NCBI GenBank assembly: GCA_007258455.2
Contig: VDFB02296606.1
Location: 32,448-96,447, forward strand
Source of the DNA: Sequoia sempervirens
Taxonomy: Eukaryota; Streptophyta; Pinopsida; Cupressales; Cupressaceae
Reading direction: 5' to 3'
Length of the DNA stretch: 64,000 nt
In this document: positions 22,646 through 33,492 of the stretch, in pieces
Numbering within the stretch: the first letter of the stretch is position 1
Layout of the letters: each line of letters starts with the position of its first letter
Program-made: the position numbers and the translations under genes
The notes under the pieces: model-generated
The model's database searches: none
What the model was told of the DNA's origin: nothing
Seen by the model: the letters and a program-made list of their open reading frames with translations, nothing else

Positions 22646-24185
22646 TAATTTTTAAAAAAACATGAAGCTTTCACTATCCATTTACTAGACAAGGTTTTGA
22701 TAGTCCATGGAAAACTAGGGAGAACATTTTGCAAAAAATTGTATTAATTTTAGTTTGATGCAACACACAGTTTTCTCTAGAAAACTCCTCACTCAACTGA
22801 ATTTCTTGTTAAAGATGCTTTCAAAACTATCCAAGAATACATATTTAGATATAGAATAGCCTTGAATGTGTTTTTACCTATTAGAAACTTACATTTTCAG
22901 CAAGCTTGTAAAGAGTGGGTGATAGATACAGAGGAATTGGATGGCCCTGTTGCTTAGGAGGATCCCAACTGTGAGCATAAAACTTGTTTTGTGTATCACT
23001 ATCAATTTGCATAAATGTAGGTTTTGTTGGTATTGCCTCTACAAACACTAGGGCAAGCATTGATACAACATTTGATATGGATGGTCTCTTTGATGGAGAG
23101 TCATGCATGCACGCAAGAGCAATATTTATTACTTTCAATACATTTTATGCATCGAACCTTCCTTCCAACTTTGAATCCACAATATCGAACCCTTCATTTC
23201 TTTGGTATAGTCTCTGTGTCTACAATAATAAATTTCTTTAGAATGGATAAACTTGTACTTTTATTGAAAAATCAAAACTAGTATTATAGGTGTACCTAGG
23301 GCAATAGAAGTTGCATATCATATAGAAGTATTTTCTAGATAGAATTTCTACTGTTAATGATCTCTAGAACGACCACTCCATATCTTTACATGTTGGATTT
23401 TTTTGTTAATTGACCATGGACTACATATTTTGGAGTCGTATAACCTTTGCAATATAGGGAATTGAGATAATTTGATTAATTTGAAGTTTTATTAGATCTA
23501 AATCATTAGGAAAAAGAAAGGGTTCACAAAGAACTAAATATTTTTACAATGTTCCCCCAACCCTTGTAGTAAGATGGGTTTTGTCATGGGGAAGAGCCTT
23601 TCCAATCTAAAATCTATAATTTTGGCCTGGAATTCATCATCTAACAAAATATTGGAAACTTTTATGTCTTTGTGCACAATGCATACATGAGAATGCTCAT
23701 GGAGGTAAGCCAAACCTCTTGTACCCAATACGATATCAAATCATGCTTCCCAACTTAAGCAAGCTCTTCATTTACCTATGATATTAAGTAAATACTTTTT
23801 TGTTAACTCACCATACTTCTAGATTGGAATGTTGATGACAAAAGAGGAAACAACATTTTGACATGTAGTCATATTGAGCTTCATAAAAACACCATTAATT
23901 TTTTATTTCTAATGACATGTAGTCTTGTTCATATTTATAGACTGTGGTGGTGGGATGGAGCCCCTGGATTTGGTAATGCTATGTATTCTTTGGTTAAGAA
24001 GTTGCAACATGTCAAATATCAACTCAAGCGGTGGAATAGGTCATCTTTTGGGAATCTTCAAGCCAAGAAAAGGAAAGTGCAAGATCGTCTTGTGGTTATC
24101 ACTCACCAAACTTGGGATTTTGGATTTTTGGAGGCTCTTGGTCATGTTGATTCCCATGCTCTAAAATTGGTGGAGTGGAAGCTTC

Positions 24186-26608
24186 GTGAGGAGATTTTCT
24201 AGAAACAAAATGCTAGGGTTGACTAGCTTCAAGAAGGCTTTGTCTAGAGAAGCTCGTCAGTTTTACTCTACTCTATTTACTGAGGATTCACTTCCTACTA
24301 AGGATGAGGACAATATGGTCCTTGCTTGCATTGCCATTTTGATCTCTAATGATTTGAATGCTTCTCTTACTCATTTGATTAATTTTTCTGAAGTGGAGGA
24401 GGTGGTGTTTGGGATGAATAAGGGGAAAGCTTCGGGCCCTGATGGTTTCCCAATTAATTTTTTCTAGGAGTTTTAGGATATTGTGAATCTAGATTTGTTG
24501 GAGGTTGTTTGGGAGTCTCTTCATAGTAAGCAGATGTTTTGAGCCTTGAATGCTACTTTTTTGGTTCCCATCCCTAAAAAGGAAGGTGTGGATAGGCTTG
24601 AATTCTTTAGACCCATTGCACTTTGTAATGTGGTGTATAATATTGTTATAAATTTTATTGTTGAGAGGCTGAAACCTTGTCTACCTATTGTCATTTCTAA
24701 GGAGCAAGGTGGATTTGTGGTAGGTCATCAAATTCTAGATGGGTTGGTTGCAGCCTTTGAGGTCATTCATTCTATGGAGACCTCTAAGGATAGGTCTATG
24801 CTCATCAAGTTGGATATGGTCAAAGCTTATGACAGAGTTAAATGGAGTTTTCTATAGAATATTTTGTTAGCCTTTGGTTTTTCTTCTAATTGGGTGAGTT
24901 GGACTATAAGTTGTGTGACTTCTTCCTCATTTTTGGTTATTGTGAATGGTGAACCTTCAGATTTGTTTGGTTCTACCAGGGGCCTTTGTCTGGGGGATCC
25001 ACTCTCCCCTTATCTATTTATTATATTGGTAGAGGGGTTGGGTCAGTTTCTTAAATTTTGGGTTTCTTAAGGCTTGACTCATGGCTGGCAGTGGGGTTGG
25101 GGCCTTCCAACACTTTCTCATCTACAGTTTGTGGATGACACCTCTCTTATGGGGTTGGCTCACATTCAGGAAGTTGATTCCTTTAGACAAGCTTTGGATA
25201 TCTACCTTACTGCTGCGGGTTAGAAATTCAATGAGCAAAAGTCTTCTATTTTCTTGTTTAATACTCCTCAGGCTATTTAGCGGTGGATTGCAACTATTTT
25301 GTAGTTTTAGATTGGGTCTCTTCCATTTGTCTATTTGGGTATTCCTCTTGTTGTTGGTCACTAGCCTAGGTCCTTCTGGCAAATGTTACTCGATAAGCTA
25401 AGGCAGAAGGTAACTCATTGGACTCATCAGTGGTTGTTTAAAACTACTAGAGTGACTCTTCTCAAGTCAATTATCCAGACCCTGCCTATTTACAGATGCT
25501 TTGTTCAAGTGGCTCCTCTATATTTCCATATGGAATTTGATGCTCTCTCATGTCAATTTCTTTGGAGTGGTAACTAGTTGTCTACTAAGTGGAGCCTTGT
25601 TAAGTGGAAATCTATGTGTAGACCAAAGCAGGAGTGTGGTCTTGGTTTATGGTCCACTATTTTGAATGGACAAGTTCTTGCTGCTAAGCTTTACTAGTGT
25701 TGGTGTACCAATCAAGACCAGTTATGGGCCTGTATTCTCAATCATAAATATCTTAGGGGTGTTGCTTCTTTTTAGGTTCCTCTCTATCCTCTAGTGGGGA
25801 GTGGTTCTATGATTTGGCATACTTTGAAAGTGGGGACAAATTTGATTAAGCGGGCACTTTTTTTGGATTTTTCATTTAGGGTCACAAGCTCTTTTTTGGT
25901 TAGATTCTTGGGATGGTCACCCACCTATTCTCTCCACTTTTCCTCACCTCAATTCCCTTTCTAATGTTTTTATTGTGGTTGGTTTGGATACAATTGAGCA
26001 TTATAAGGTTGCTCAACATTGTGGTTCGGTTGTTAGCTTTCAATGGAAGCATACTTTTGAGTGGCCACCTAGGGGGTCTGAGGAGGATAGGCATGAGCTA
26101 GCTCAGCTTCTAGCTTCTCGGGCTTGTAATTCTTTGAGGGGACTTGATGTCCTAGATTGGGATGGTTTTGATTTGTCCAGGAAGTACTCTATGTCTACTA
26201 GTTATAAGAAACTTGGTAGGTAGTTATTTGGGGACATTGAGGTCCCTTGGTGGAAGCAAGTTTGGCACAAGTTGTTGTGGCCCAGTGCAATTTTTTCATG
26301 TGATTAGTTGCTCAAAACTGGTGTCTTACTTGGGATAATTTATGTAATTTGGGTTTCCAAGGCCCTTCAATGTGTGTTGTGTGTCGTAACTATGAGGAGA
26401 GTGTCTCTCATCTCTTCTTCCAATGTTCCAATGCTAGAGAGATTTGGCATTTTTGGCGGAGGGTGTGGAATGTTCCTTGTTGGAATGTTTCCTCACTAGC
26501 TGAGTTTGTGGATCGGTGGAGCAAGGCCCCTGTTTCTACTCTTGGGCCCATGTTTCTACTCCCTTTTTTCAAGTTTCTTGGGCTCTTGGCCCATCCTTTA
26601 TTATCTGG
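24186..26608 (+). pseudogene. LINE reverse transcriptase and zf-RVT, decayed
   Basis: Ordered RT blocks: GMNKGKASGPDGFPINFF (24410-24465), FLVPIPKKEGV, FFRPIALCNVVYNI (24600-24640), ISKEQGGFVVGHQI, KLDMVKAYDRVKWSFL (24808-24857), RGLCLGDPLSPYLFI (24985-25020) and the catalytic block LQFVDDTSL with FVDD at 25128-25139. Thumb-like blocks FVYLGIP and GKCY/DKLRQKVTHWTHQWL follow, then LSCQFLWSGN near 25575. The zf-RVT C-x2-C...H-x4-C motif is MCVVCRNYEESVSHLFFQC near 26370-26425. Frameshifts near 25070 and 25400 and stops at former W/Q codons (for example 24464, 24474, 24856) inactivate it. Confidence 0.85.
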
Positions 26609-28384
26609 TGTGCCATCAAAAATTGGACCCGCTGCTTCACATAAGATTAAATGGACTTAATGAGGCCCTAACCTAGTGTTGTGAGGCATTTTAAGTGTCC
26701 ACACTAGGTCTTGGACCCTTGCAAATCAAACAACATGCTTTTAATGACGTTTTATAAAGGTGTTGAGAAGTCTTGTAAGAATCTTTCACACTTTTCTAGA
26801 CTTAATTAACCTATTTCTTCCTAATTCAAAATTATAATAACATTATTTCATCAATCTAGAAGGTTCTTAACTCAAACTTAATGTGTCTTGTACATTCACA
26901 TTGGTTCTTGAGCATTCCTAGGCTATGTGGACCTAATTTTAGTGTTGTAAGGTGTACTTAATTACACTTTAACATTGATTTATGTGTCCCAAGCCCTATT
27001 CAATATTTACACCAGCACTAGCATGTCCCATTTTACCCATATTGTGCATCCTAAGGCTTTAATTGATCAAACACCGAATGAGATAGCATTTTAAACCTTG
27101 TTTCCTATCTCCTTAGCTTCATAGTTATTAGAATGGCCCCTGTGAGACCCATTCGCCATTCTTGGTGAGTGAGTCCCATCCAGGTGGGACTCATTCACCA
27201 TGCTTGGTAAATGAGTCCTATCTAGCCCCATTTTGACCCTTGAGTAGGAAAAAGTGAAATTTAAACTTTATTTTCACATGTTGGCCTGTGATGTAGTATA
27301 ATCGAGTAGTAAGGAACACTTGTCTATAAATTTAAGCATTTTATCTTCATTTTACATCTCTTATCTCATTATCATACCTCTCATTATCAATTCATCATCC
27401 ATCTTCTATTACAAGTCAAGCAAGCTAAGGTTTCTCCATTAGAAGTCTTCAAGTTAGCATTCTAAAGCATTCAAGGGCTGATTTCACATGTATTGTTGCA
27501 GACATCCAAGATCAATCATCATTTGCAAGGTAATCACTTCCATTTTTGCATGTCTTATTCCTTTATTTCATTAATTTTGTTTAATTACCCAAATGGGGTT
27601 TGACCAAGGCAAACCCCCATGCCTTAACAATCAACAATCTCTCTTCTTGTGTTGTTTGTATGCATATTTAGGTTCTTTGGAAGCTTGAGAATAATTGAAT
27701 ATTGCATTTCAAATTCATCCAAGTCTTCTTCCCTCCATTCAAGTCAAATCATAAAGAAAAATTCATATTCAGACTCAATTCTGGCAATTTCAGAAGCGAA
27801 GACCTGTAGGAGGCAGAATTGCAGATTGAACTCCATAGAATCTTCCCCTGACTTTCCATATTTCTATAGGTGGACTGATTCACCACCCTTGGTGAATGAG
27901 TCCTAGTTGTAGGCTTGAAATTTTATTTTCTGAGATTTCAACTCCTAACAGTCAAAAATAGGTTTCCAGAATTTTTTAGCAGAAGCAAGACTAATTTGCC
28001 ATGCTTGGCGAATGAGTCCCACTATGAAGAATCAGAAAATTGCATCAGCATTCCAAACATTTCAGAAATATCACACATCATCTAAGTGCACTCAGATTTG
28101 ACCTTATACTTTTTGCTTTACATATTTCTTTCTATCTCTTCATATTTCATAGTTTTTGCATATCACACTGTGTTTTCAAACAAGGCATAAATCTTAGTTT
28201 TGCATTCATTTTAGATCATCTTAATCAATCAATTGCATTTATTTTAGTTATTTTACATCATATCATACCACACATGTCCTTATTTGAATGAACATCTAGC
28301 ATTTTAGTGAACCTAAATCTCTCTTTCTAGGTGAAAAACTTAGAAAGAAAGTAAGCATTTCAGGTTCCTAAAATCTATGTTTCA
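26609..28384. repeat. Solo LTR, 1776 bp, with 5-bp target duplication TCTGG
   Basis: The LINE frame reads ...FII up to TCTGG (26604-26608), then TGTGCCATC... to ...ATGTTTCA, then TCTGG again (28385-28389), where the LINE resumes as SLWLERN. TG...CA termini and a perfect 5-bp direct repeat are the hallmarks of an LTR insertion reduced to one LTR. Inside are a TATA-like CTATAAATTT near 27324, four large hairpins (27146-28018) and the G/C hairpin at 27595-27617 that is shared with the other gypsy LTRs. No coding sequence is seen. Confidence 0.8.
27146..28018. repeat. Four copies of a 12-13 bp-stem hairpin (TTCACC...GGTGAA type)
   Basis: Copies are at 27146-27175, 27187-27218, 27872-27903 and 27989-28018. 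Each has a left arm like GGACTCATTCACC, a 6-base loop (ATTCTT, ATGCTT, ACCCTT, ATGCTT) and a right arm like GGTGAATGAGTCC. Copies 2 and 3 pair at 12 of 13 positions. Copy 4 has GCC in the left arm and GGC in the right, where copies 2 and 3 have ACC and GGT, a paired change. Copies 1 and 2 are 11 bp apart. Confidence 0.8.
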
Positions 28385-28559
28385 TCTGGAGCCTTTGGTT
28401 GGAGAGGAATCATCGGATTTTTCAGGATGTGATATTGGTGGCCCCCTACTTGTGGTGGAAAATTCTACATTCTATGGGAGAGACCATTGCGGTGAAGTGT
28501 GATATGACTGTATCAGTGACTCCTTGTGATGTTGGTTGTAATCATCTTCATCTTCCCCC

Positions 28560-29132
28560 TCTGCAATGACAACTCATGTGTAACAGATTTCAACATCCTA
28601 CCCCAAAGGTGAATAGGGAGGGGAGATGGTCTCCTCCACCTCAAGGCATCTTAAAATCAACACAGATGGCTCTTCTCGAGGAAACTTGGGTCATGCTAGA
28701 ATTGGTGGTGTTGGTTAGGACATCTCTAGAGATATTCAGTTTATCTTCTTTGTTTATAAGGGTCCTCATACTAATAATCTAATGGAGGCTCAGGCCATTT
28801 TATCAGCTCTAGAACGTGGAAGTCAATTGGGATGGCAAAGGGTCATATGTGAGTCTAATTCCCAAATTGTGGTGAACTTGTTGAATAGGCAAAATTTAGA
28901 GGATGTTAGTTGGCATTTGGCTTTGATTTTTAATCAGATTCTTAACATTTGTGCTTCTTTGGAGTTTGTTTACTTTCACTCATATTCCTAGAGAATGGGA
29001 TGTTGTTGCTGATTGCCTGGTTAAATGGGATTTTGATCATATTTATGATTGGAATTTCGTAGATCGAGATCAATTACCCCCGGATTTGTCTCAACAGTTG
29101 GATCATTTGGTGGAGTTTGATAGGGCTATGTG
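28560..29132 (+). pseudogene. LINE C-terminal RNase H domain
   Basis: RNase H fold motifs: LKINTDGSSRGNLGHARIGG near 28648-28710 (first Asp), NLMEAQAILSALERGSQL at 28776-28830 (Glu), VICESNSQIVVNLLN at 28842-28890 and REW.VVADCLVKW near 28990-29020 (last Asp). The third acidic position, normally ESD, is ESN, probably a G-to-A change. One shift occurs near 28978. The reading frame ends with TGA at about 29130, leaving a short 3' UTR. Confidence 0.8.
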
Positions 29133-29331
29133 ATGCCCTTTCTTTTTACTTCTTGATTTAATATAATTTTTACCCATCTTTATGTAAAATACCTATTAAC
29201 TATTTTGAATAAAAAAGGGTATGAAAACTAAATTAAATGCTATATGGGATCCATAAAAAAGAGATGTATTTCAAGGCTTAAATTTGCCATATATTCAAAC
29301 ACAAGAAACCTTTGGTCTTGTTGTGTGCAAC

Positions 29332-29704
29332 TATATAAGTTGAGAAATCCAACTTCACAGTCCCCAAGAATCACTTGCATGCAATCAGCTATCATGTGCA
29401 ACAAATATCTAAAACAAAAAAGATGTTATGTAAACCTCAGAGCAAATATGTGCAAGCAAAACTAGAATAATGATTATTGAATGTAATGTAATTTACAATG
29501 AGATAAATCCTTATGAAGGAGATCATGAAACCCTAAAGAAAACCTAAAAAAGAAAAACCCTAATGTGCACACTTAATAATTAATAAATATAATTAATTAT
29601 TAATGTGCCTAAGTTTAGCTTAAGCAAACCTAAAGTAATAAGTGACTTAATTAATTAAACAATATGATTAAATTAATTAAGTGAGATGCCTTATTAATCT
29701 AACA
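29332..29704 (-). repeat. 3' LTR of the deleted Copia element, with adjacent polypurine tract
   Basis: 373 bp; in element orientation it begins TGTTAGATTAATAAGG at 29704. The polypurine tract AAGGGGGGG lies directly before it (plus-strand CCCCCCCTT at 29705-29713). It matches 33121-33492 with scattered substitutions and a few short indels. The TAATTAATTAT-rich core is shared. Confidence 0.9.
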
Positions 29705-29713
29705 CCCCCCCTT

Positions 29714-30490
29714 AAGATGAACTTAGGGAGTAGCTGAAACACTAGAAAAAAGGTGCATGAAAGAAAATATGGGTCCCAGCAACAAGACCTGATTAGGTAC
29801 CCATGTACAAATGCAATGTAAACTAAATCAAATGGGGTAAAGGAGAAAACCATGTGGGAACAAAAATCCTCCCCAGAATAGAATGAAAATAACAACTAAG
29901 TGATGAAAGATATAGGACTCCATAAGACCCCCCAAGGACACCATCCATCACAAAGATACATGAATGAACCCCCCCAGAAGAGAGGAATGAAGTAGCTCCA
30001 AAAAGACTAGAGAAACTGCATCTCCTGAAAGAAGTGAGAAGGAAGAGGTATAATGAATGCAATCTCTAAAGGTGAAGTAGGTGTAGCCCAAGATGTCTCC
30101 ACAGAAGCAAGTGTGACTTCAACAAATGAAGAAGTCAAAGTAGGTGAAGACTAAATATGAACCTCCAAAGATGAATGATAAACAATGTCCTATTGCACTG
30201 AAACGGAAGAAACCACATCTGTAGTCATAGAAGTATCAGTAACTACAATAGGAGGTGGAACAGAAGGCTCAAGAATAGGATCCAAAGTGAGAAAACCATT
30301 GTTCAAGAAGCCAAATATCTCCTCTGAATGATGATTCACACTAGAAGTGTGATGAACAGCTATAAGAATAGAAGCACCATTAGTAGCAAAAACAGTAAAG
30401 GAATATAATCAAGATGAGTGATCCACCACCCCAGTAGCAATAATTGCTCTACTCTCCAAGTCTCTGATGATAACTGAATCAAGTGTGAAC
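29714..30490 (-). other. Remnant after protease, no recognisable pol
   Basis: In element orientation the sequence after protease stays partly open (GASILIAVHHTSS, then FLNNGFLTLDPILEPS, acidic/serine-rich) and then degenerates up to the polypurine tract. It contains no integrase zinc motif, no DDE residues and no RT block. It probably represents pieces flanking a large internal deletion. Confidence 0.45.
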
Positions 30491-30491
30491 T

Positions 30492-31741
30492 TCACAGATC
30501 TCCCATTGCCTCCATAAGTGATCGAATATATGGAAGGAGGTTGTTTTTCAAGTGAGGGACACACAAGACATCCTGAAAGGAGTGGTTCCCAAAACTAATG
30601 GACCCCTTCCCTGTAACACTCATGTAAGTATTTTTTCCCATCAAAATTGGAGACATAGTGCAAGGCTCAAAGGAAGTGAACATAAACTTTGAAGATCTCA
30701 TATGATGAGATGCTCCTAAATCTAGAAGCGATCTCCCTGATCCAACACCTAAAGAAGCACAAAGAGCATGTCCCTTCATATCTGATGAAGTATGTAAACT
30801 AGTTGTGCCCCTGTCATGCTGCTCTAAAGAAGAAGAAGAATGAGGGGAAGGAGATGATACAGACATCTGAGAAGGCAAATCAATCTAATTTTTTTGAAGA
30901 ATATGCTTCAGCTCGCATCAATGTCCTTGTAGCAACTATGTTTTGCATGTCCTTCCATCTTGCAATATGCGCATGGACCCTTCTCCTTCCTACATGATTT
31001 CCCCTTAGAAGAGGAGGATGAATCTGAGGAGTTCTTTTTCTTCTCATGAGATTTGGAATCATTTTGTTTATGTTTATTGCCTTTTCCTGTAGAAGTCTTT
31101 TGATCTTTGGGCTCCTATGATGCAATAAGTGTTTGTTATGAAGAGGGTTTCAACTTTTCCATGTTAGCCAACATGACCTACTCTTGAGTGAGAGAAGATG
31201 TAAAATCATCAAATGAAGGCATAGTAAATCTACTACCAAGTGCATCCCTAGTGGCATAAAAGGTAGATATAGAAACTGAATAATCTAGTCCAAGCTTGGA
31301 AAGAATGGATAATATCAACTAAGAGTCTTCCTTCTGAACACTACACTCTGACAACTACAATCTAAAAGACTTGAGTTTGGTGTAAAACTCTTGGATGTCG
31401 TCAAAATCCCTAGGATTTAAGCCAATAAGTTCATTCTCTAACTGAAACCCTCTCATAGTATCCTACTTCCCAAACAAAGACTACAAAGTATTCCAAATCT
31501 CATGGGGTGTAGTGCAAGACTCAATATGAAAAAGAAGGTCAAATGAAAGAGATAGACATAATGTACCATAAGCTTCATCACATCTATTAAACCACTTTCT
31601 CTTTTCAGTAGCACCTGTAGGTTCAATTTTTGTACCCATGGTTACCCTATACAACCCTTTGTATTTCAAATGAATCTCCATTTGTTTTTTCTAACCAAAA
31701 TAGTTGAATGGAGTAAGGGGTGCAATATTACGTGTATCCAT
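30492..31741 (-). pseudogene. Copia gag with CCHC knuckle and protease start, decayed
   Basis: Start ATG at 31741-31739 (MDTRNIAPLTPFNYFG). Gag core is WNTLQSLFGK, ELIGLNPRDFDDIQEFYTKL and LILSILSKLGLDYSV near 31500-31280. A lysine/serine-rich segment leads to the zinc knuckle CAYCKMEGHAKHSC (C-x2-C-x4-H-x4-C) near 30985-30940. The protease reads RSLLDLGASHHM: the active-site DSG is DLG at 30722-30714, consistent with one base change, so catalysis would be lost. Several TAG stops and one shift near 30890. Integrase and RT never follow. Confidence 0.85.
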
Positions 31742-31772
31742 GACAAAAAATAGCAATATATACTCTCAAATC

Positions 31773-32345
31773 AAAAAACAATGCTTGTTGATCTCAAACA
31801 AATACCCTAATTACTTGCTTCCCAAGAAAAATAACTAAAAAGGTAAAGTTTGAGATCAAATGATAATATAAGATATTTGGTAAAAAAAAATGGGAAAAAT
31901 AGGTTTGAGATCTGTGCAGAGAATTGAACCAGCTTTCCAACACCTATTTGTTTTCACAAAACAAAGTCAAGATGCAAAAGTTACACCTCCTAGAGTGAAA
32001 ACAGTAACTTCTGACTTTGACAGGCGGAAAAGACATCAAAAAATTCAAAATTCAAAATCGAAAAACAATGTTCATTGATCTCAAACAAATACCCTAATTA
32101 CACGCTTCCCAAGAAAAATAACTAAAAAGGTAAAGGATGAGATCAAATAAAAATATAAGATATTTGGTAAAACAATTGGGAAAAATAGGTCTGAGATCTA
32201 TGTAGAGCACTAAACCAGCTTTCCAACACCTATTTGTTTTCACAAAACAGGGTTAGAACGCAAAAGTTACACCTCCCGAAGTGAAAACAATAACTTTTGA
32301 CTTTGAGAGGCGAAAAAGACATCAAAAATTTCAAAATCAAAAAAT
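31773..32345. repeat. 287-bp tandem duplication in the Copia leader
   Basis: The sequence from about 31773 to 32058 is repeated from about 32060 to 32345 with moderate divergence. The shared landmark TTGATCTCAAACAAATACCC starts at 31788 and 32075, an offset of 287 bp. It lies between the primer-binding site and the gag start. Confidence 0.85.
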
Positions 32346-32559
32346 CAAACCTCCACCACTATGAAGTTTGTCGAACCAACTTTCTGACGATATCTCATTT
32401 GCAAAAAAATGACGTTGTATGCCCAAATTACACCAAAAAGAAAAAAAGCCATGTAAAAGGGCATTGCTAGCACTAAACAAGGGAGAAATTTTGGCCCCCT
32501 AGCTCTGGCCCTCGGTTCTCCACGTGACTGCTGCAAGGGCTAAGGCATTCGATAGGACT

Positions 32560-32770
32560 CCTAGTCGGAAATAGGACTAACAGAAAGCCGATTAAGCCTG
32601 CGAGGGCTGCAATTGGGCGAAGTGGTGCTGGAGGGGTGAGCTGTCGGTGGTTGGTGGTGGAAGGGAGGCCGTCGGGTGGCGGATGGGTGGTGGTGGTTGG
32701 AGGGTGTTTGTCATCGGTGGCGGGCAGCTCTCTAGTGGCCATCGGGCAGTGCAGGGGTGGCGAACCCCTT
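32560..32770. other. GC-rich G/T-biased segment in the Copia leader
   Basis: A GGTGGT/GGTGGCGG-rich stretch that is strikingly GC-rich against its AT-rich surroundings. On the minus strand it is open (32742-32473) and would give a Pro/Thr-rich peptide, but nothing supports translation. It may be an upstream ORF or simple-sequence expansion in the element leader. Confidence 0.4.
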
Positions 32771-33106
32771 ATGAACTAGTCCTGTAAATTTTTTCCAAAA
32801 AAATCTTTGTTTTTTTATTTTTTTATTTTTTTTAAATATTGTCTTGTGAATCGTGCCCTGGGGTCATACAATCTTGGGGGAAAAAAATTCCTTCTAGTTC
32901 AACTGTGGCCAAATTTGACAAATTTTATATGAAAATAGGGTTTTTGGATGCTGCGGACTCAATGGAAAGGTTTGTTTTGTCCAAAATTTTCTAGAAAAAT
33001 AGGCAACACCCAGATCCACAAGAAATCATCTTGGCTTAAAACCCTTGCATAGAAAAAAATGTTGTAAAGAATATGTTCAAATCACAAACAAGCAGCCACA
33101 GATCTG

Positions 33107-33492
33107 GAGCTCTGATACCATAGAGAAGTTGAGAAATCCAACTTCATAGTCCCCAAGAATCACTTGCATGCAATCACCTATCACGTGCAACAGATATCCT
33201 AAACAAAAAAGATGTTATGTAAACCTCAGAGCAAATATGTGCAAGCAAAACCAGAATAATGATTATTGAATGTAATGTAATTTACAATGAGATCAATCCT
33301 GATGAAGGAGATCATGAAACCTTACAGAAAACCTAAAAAGAAAACCCCTAGTGTGCACACTTAATAATTAATAAATATAATTAATTATTAATGTGCCTAA
33401 GTTTAGCTTAAGAAAACCTAAAGTAATAAGTGACTTAATTAATTACCCAATATAATTAAATTAATTAATTGAGATTCCTTATTACTCTAATA
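33107..33492 (-). repeat. 5' LTR of the deleted Copia element, with primer-binding site
   Basis: The LTR is 33121-33492 (372 bp). In element orientation the next bases are TGGTATCAGAGCTC (33120-33107), the classic plant Copia primer-binding site complementary to the initiator methionine tRNA 3' end. The LTR start reads TATTAG instead of TGTTAG, a G-to-A change on that strand. Confidence 0.9.

Larger units (their letters stand above)
23914..29187 (+). mobile_element. Plant LINE (non-LTR retrotransposon) inserted in CRK-A intron
   Basis: Compared with copy B (near 52932), the sequence is interrupted between ATTTCTAAT (ends 23913) and ACCTATTAAC (starts 29191). Only AAT is shared by both edges, so a target-site duplication is not convincing. 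Content is a connecting region (WNRSSFGNLQAKKRK), RT, the zf-RVT cysteine motif and a C-terminal RNase H. The N-terminal endonuclease is missing, so the copy is 5'-truncated. A solo LTR (26609-28384) splits it between zf-RVT and RNase H. Many in-frame stops are present. The 3' end shows no clear poly(A). Confidence 0.85.

Noticed and set aside
23857..23924. GACATGTAGTC direct repeat as a LINE target-site duplication
   Set aside because: Both copies lie on the same (5') side of the LINE and none is at the 3' edge, so it cannot be the TSD.
32473..32742. 89-codon minus-strand ORF in the Copia leader
   Set aside because: It is driven by GC-rich GGTGGT simple sequence, with no family match in view. 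Kept only as a possible upstream ORF note.
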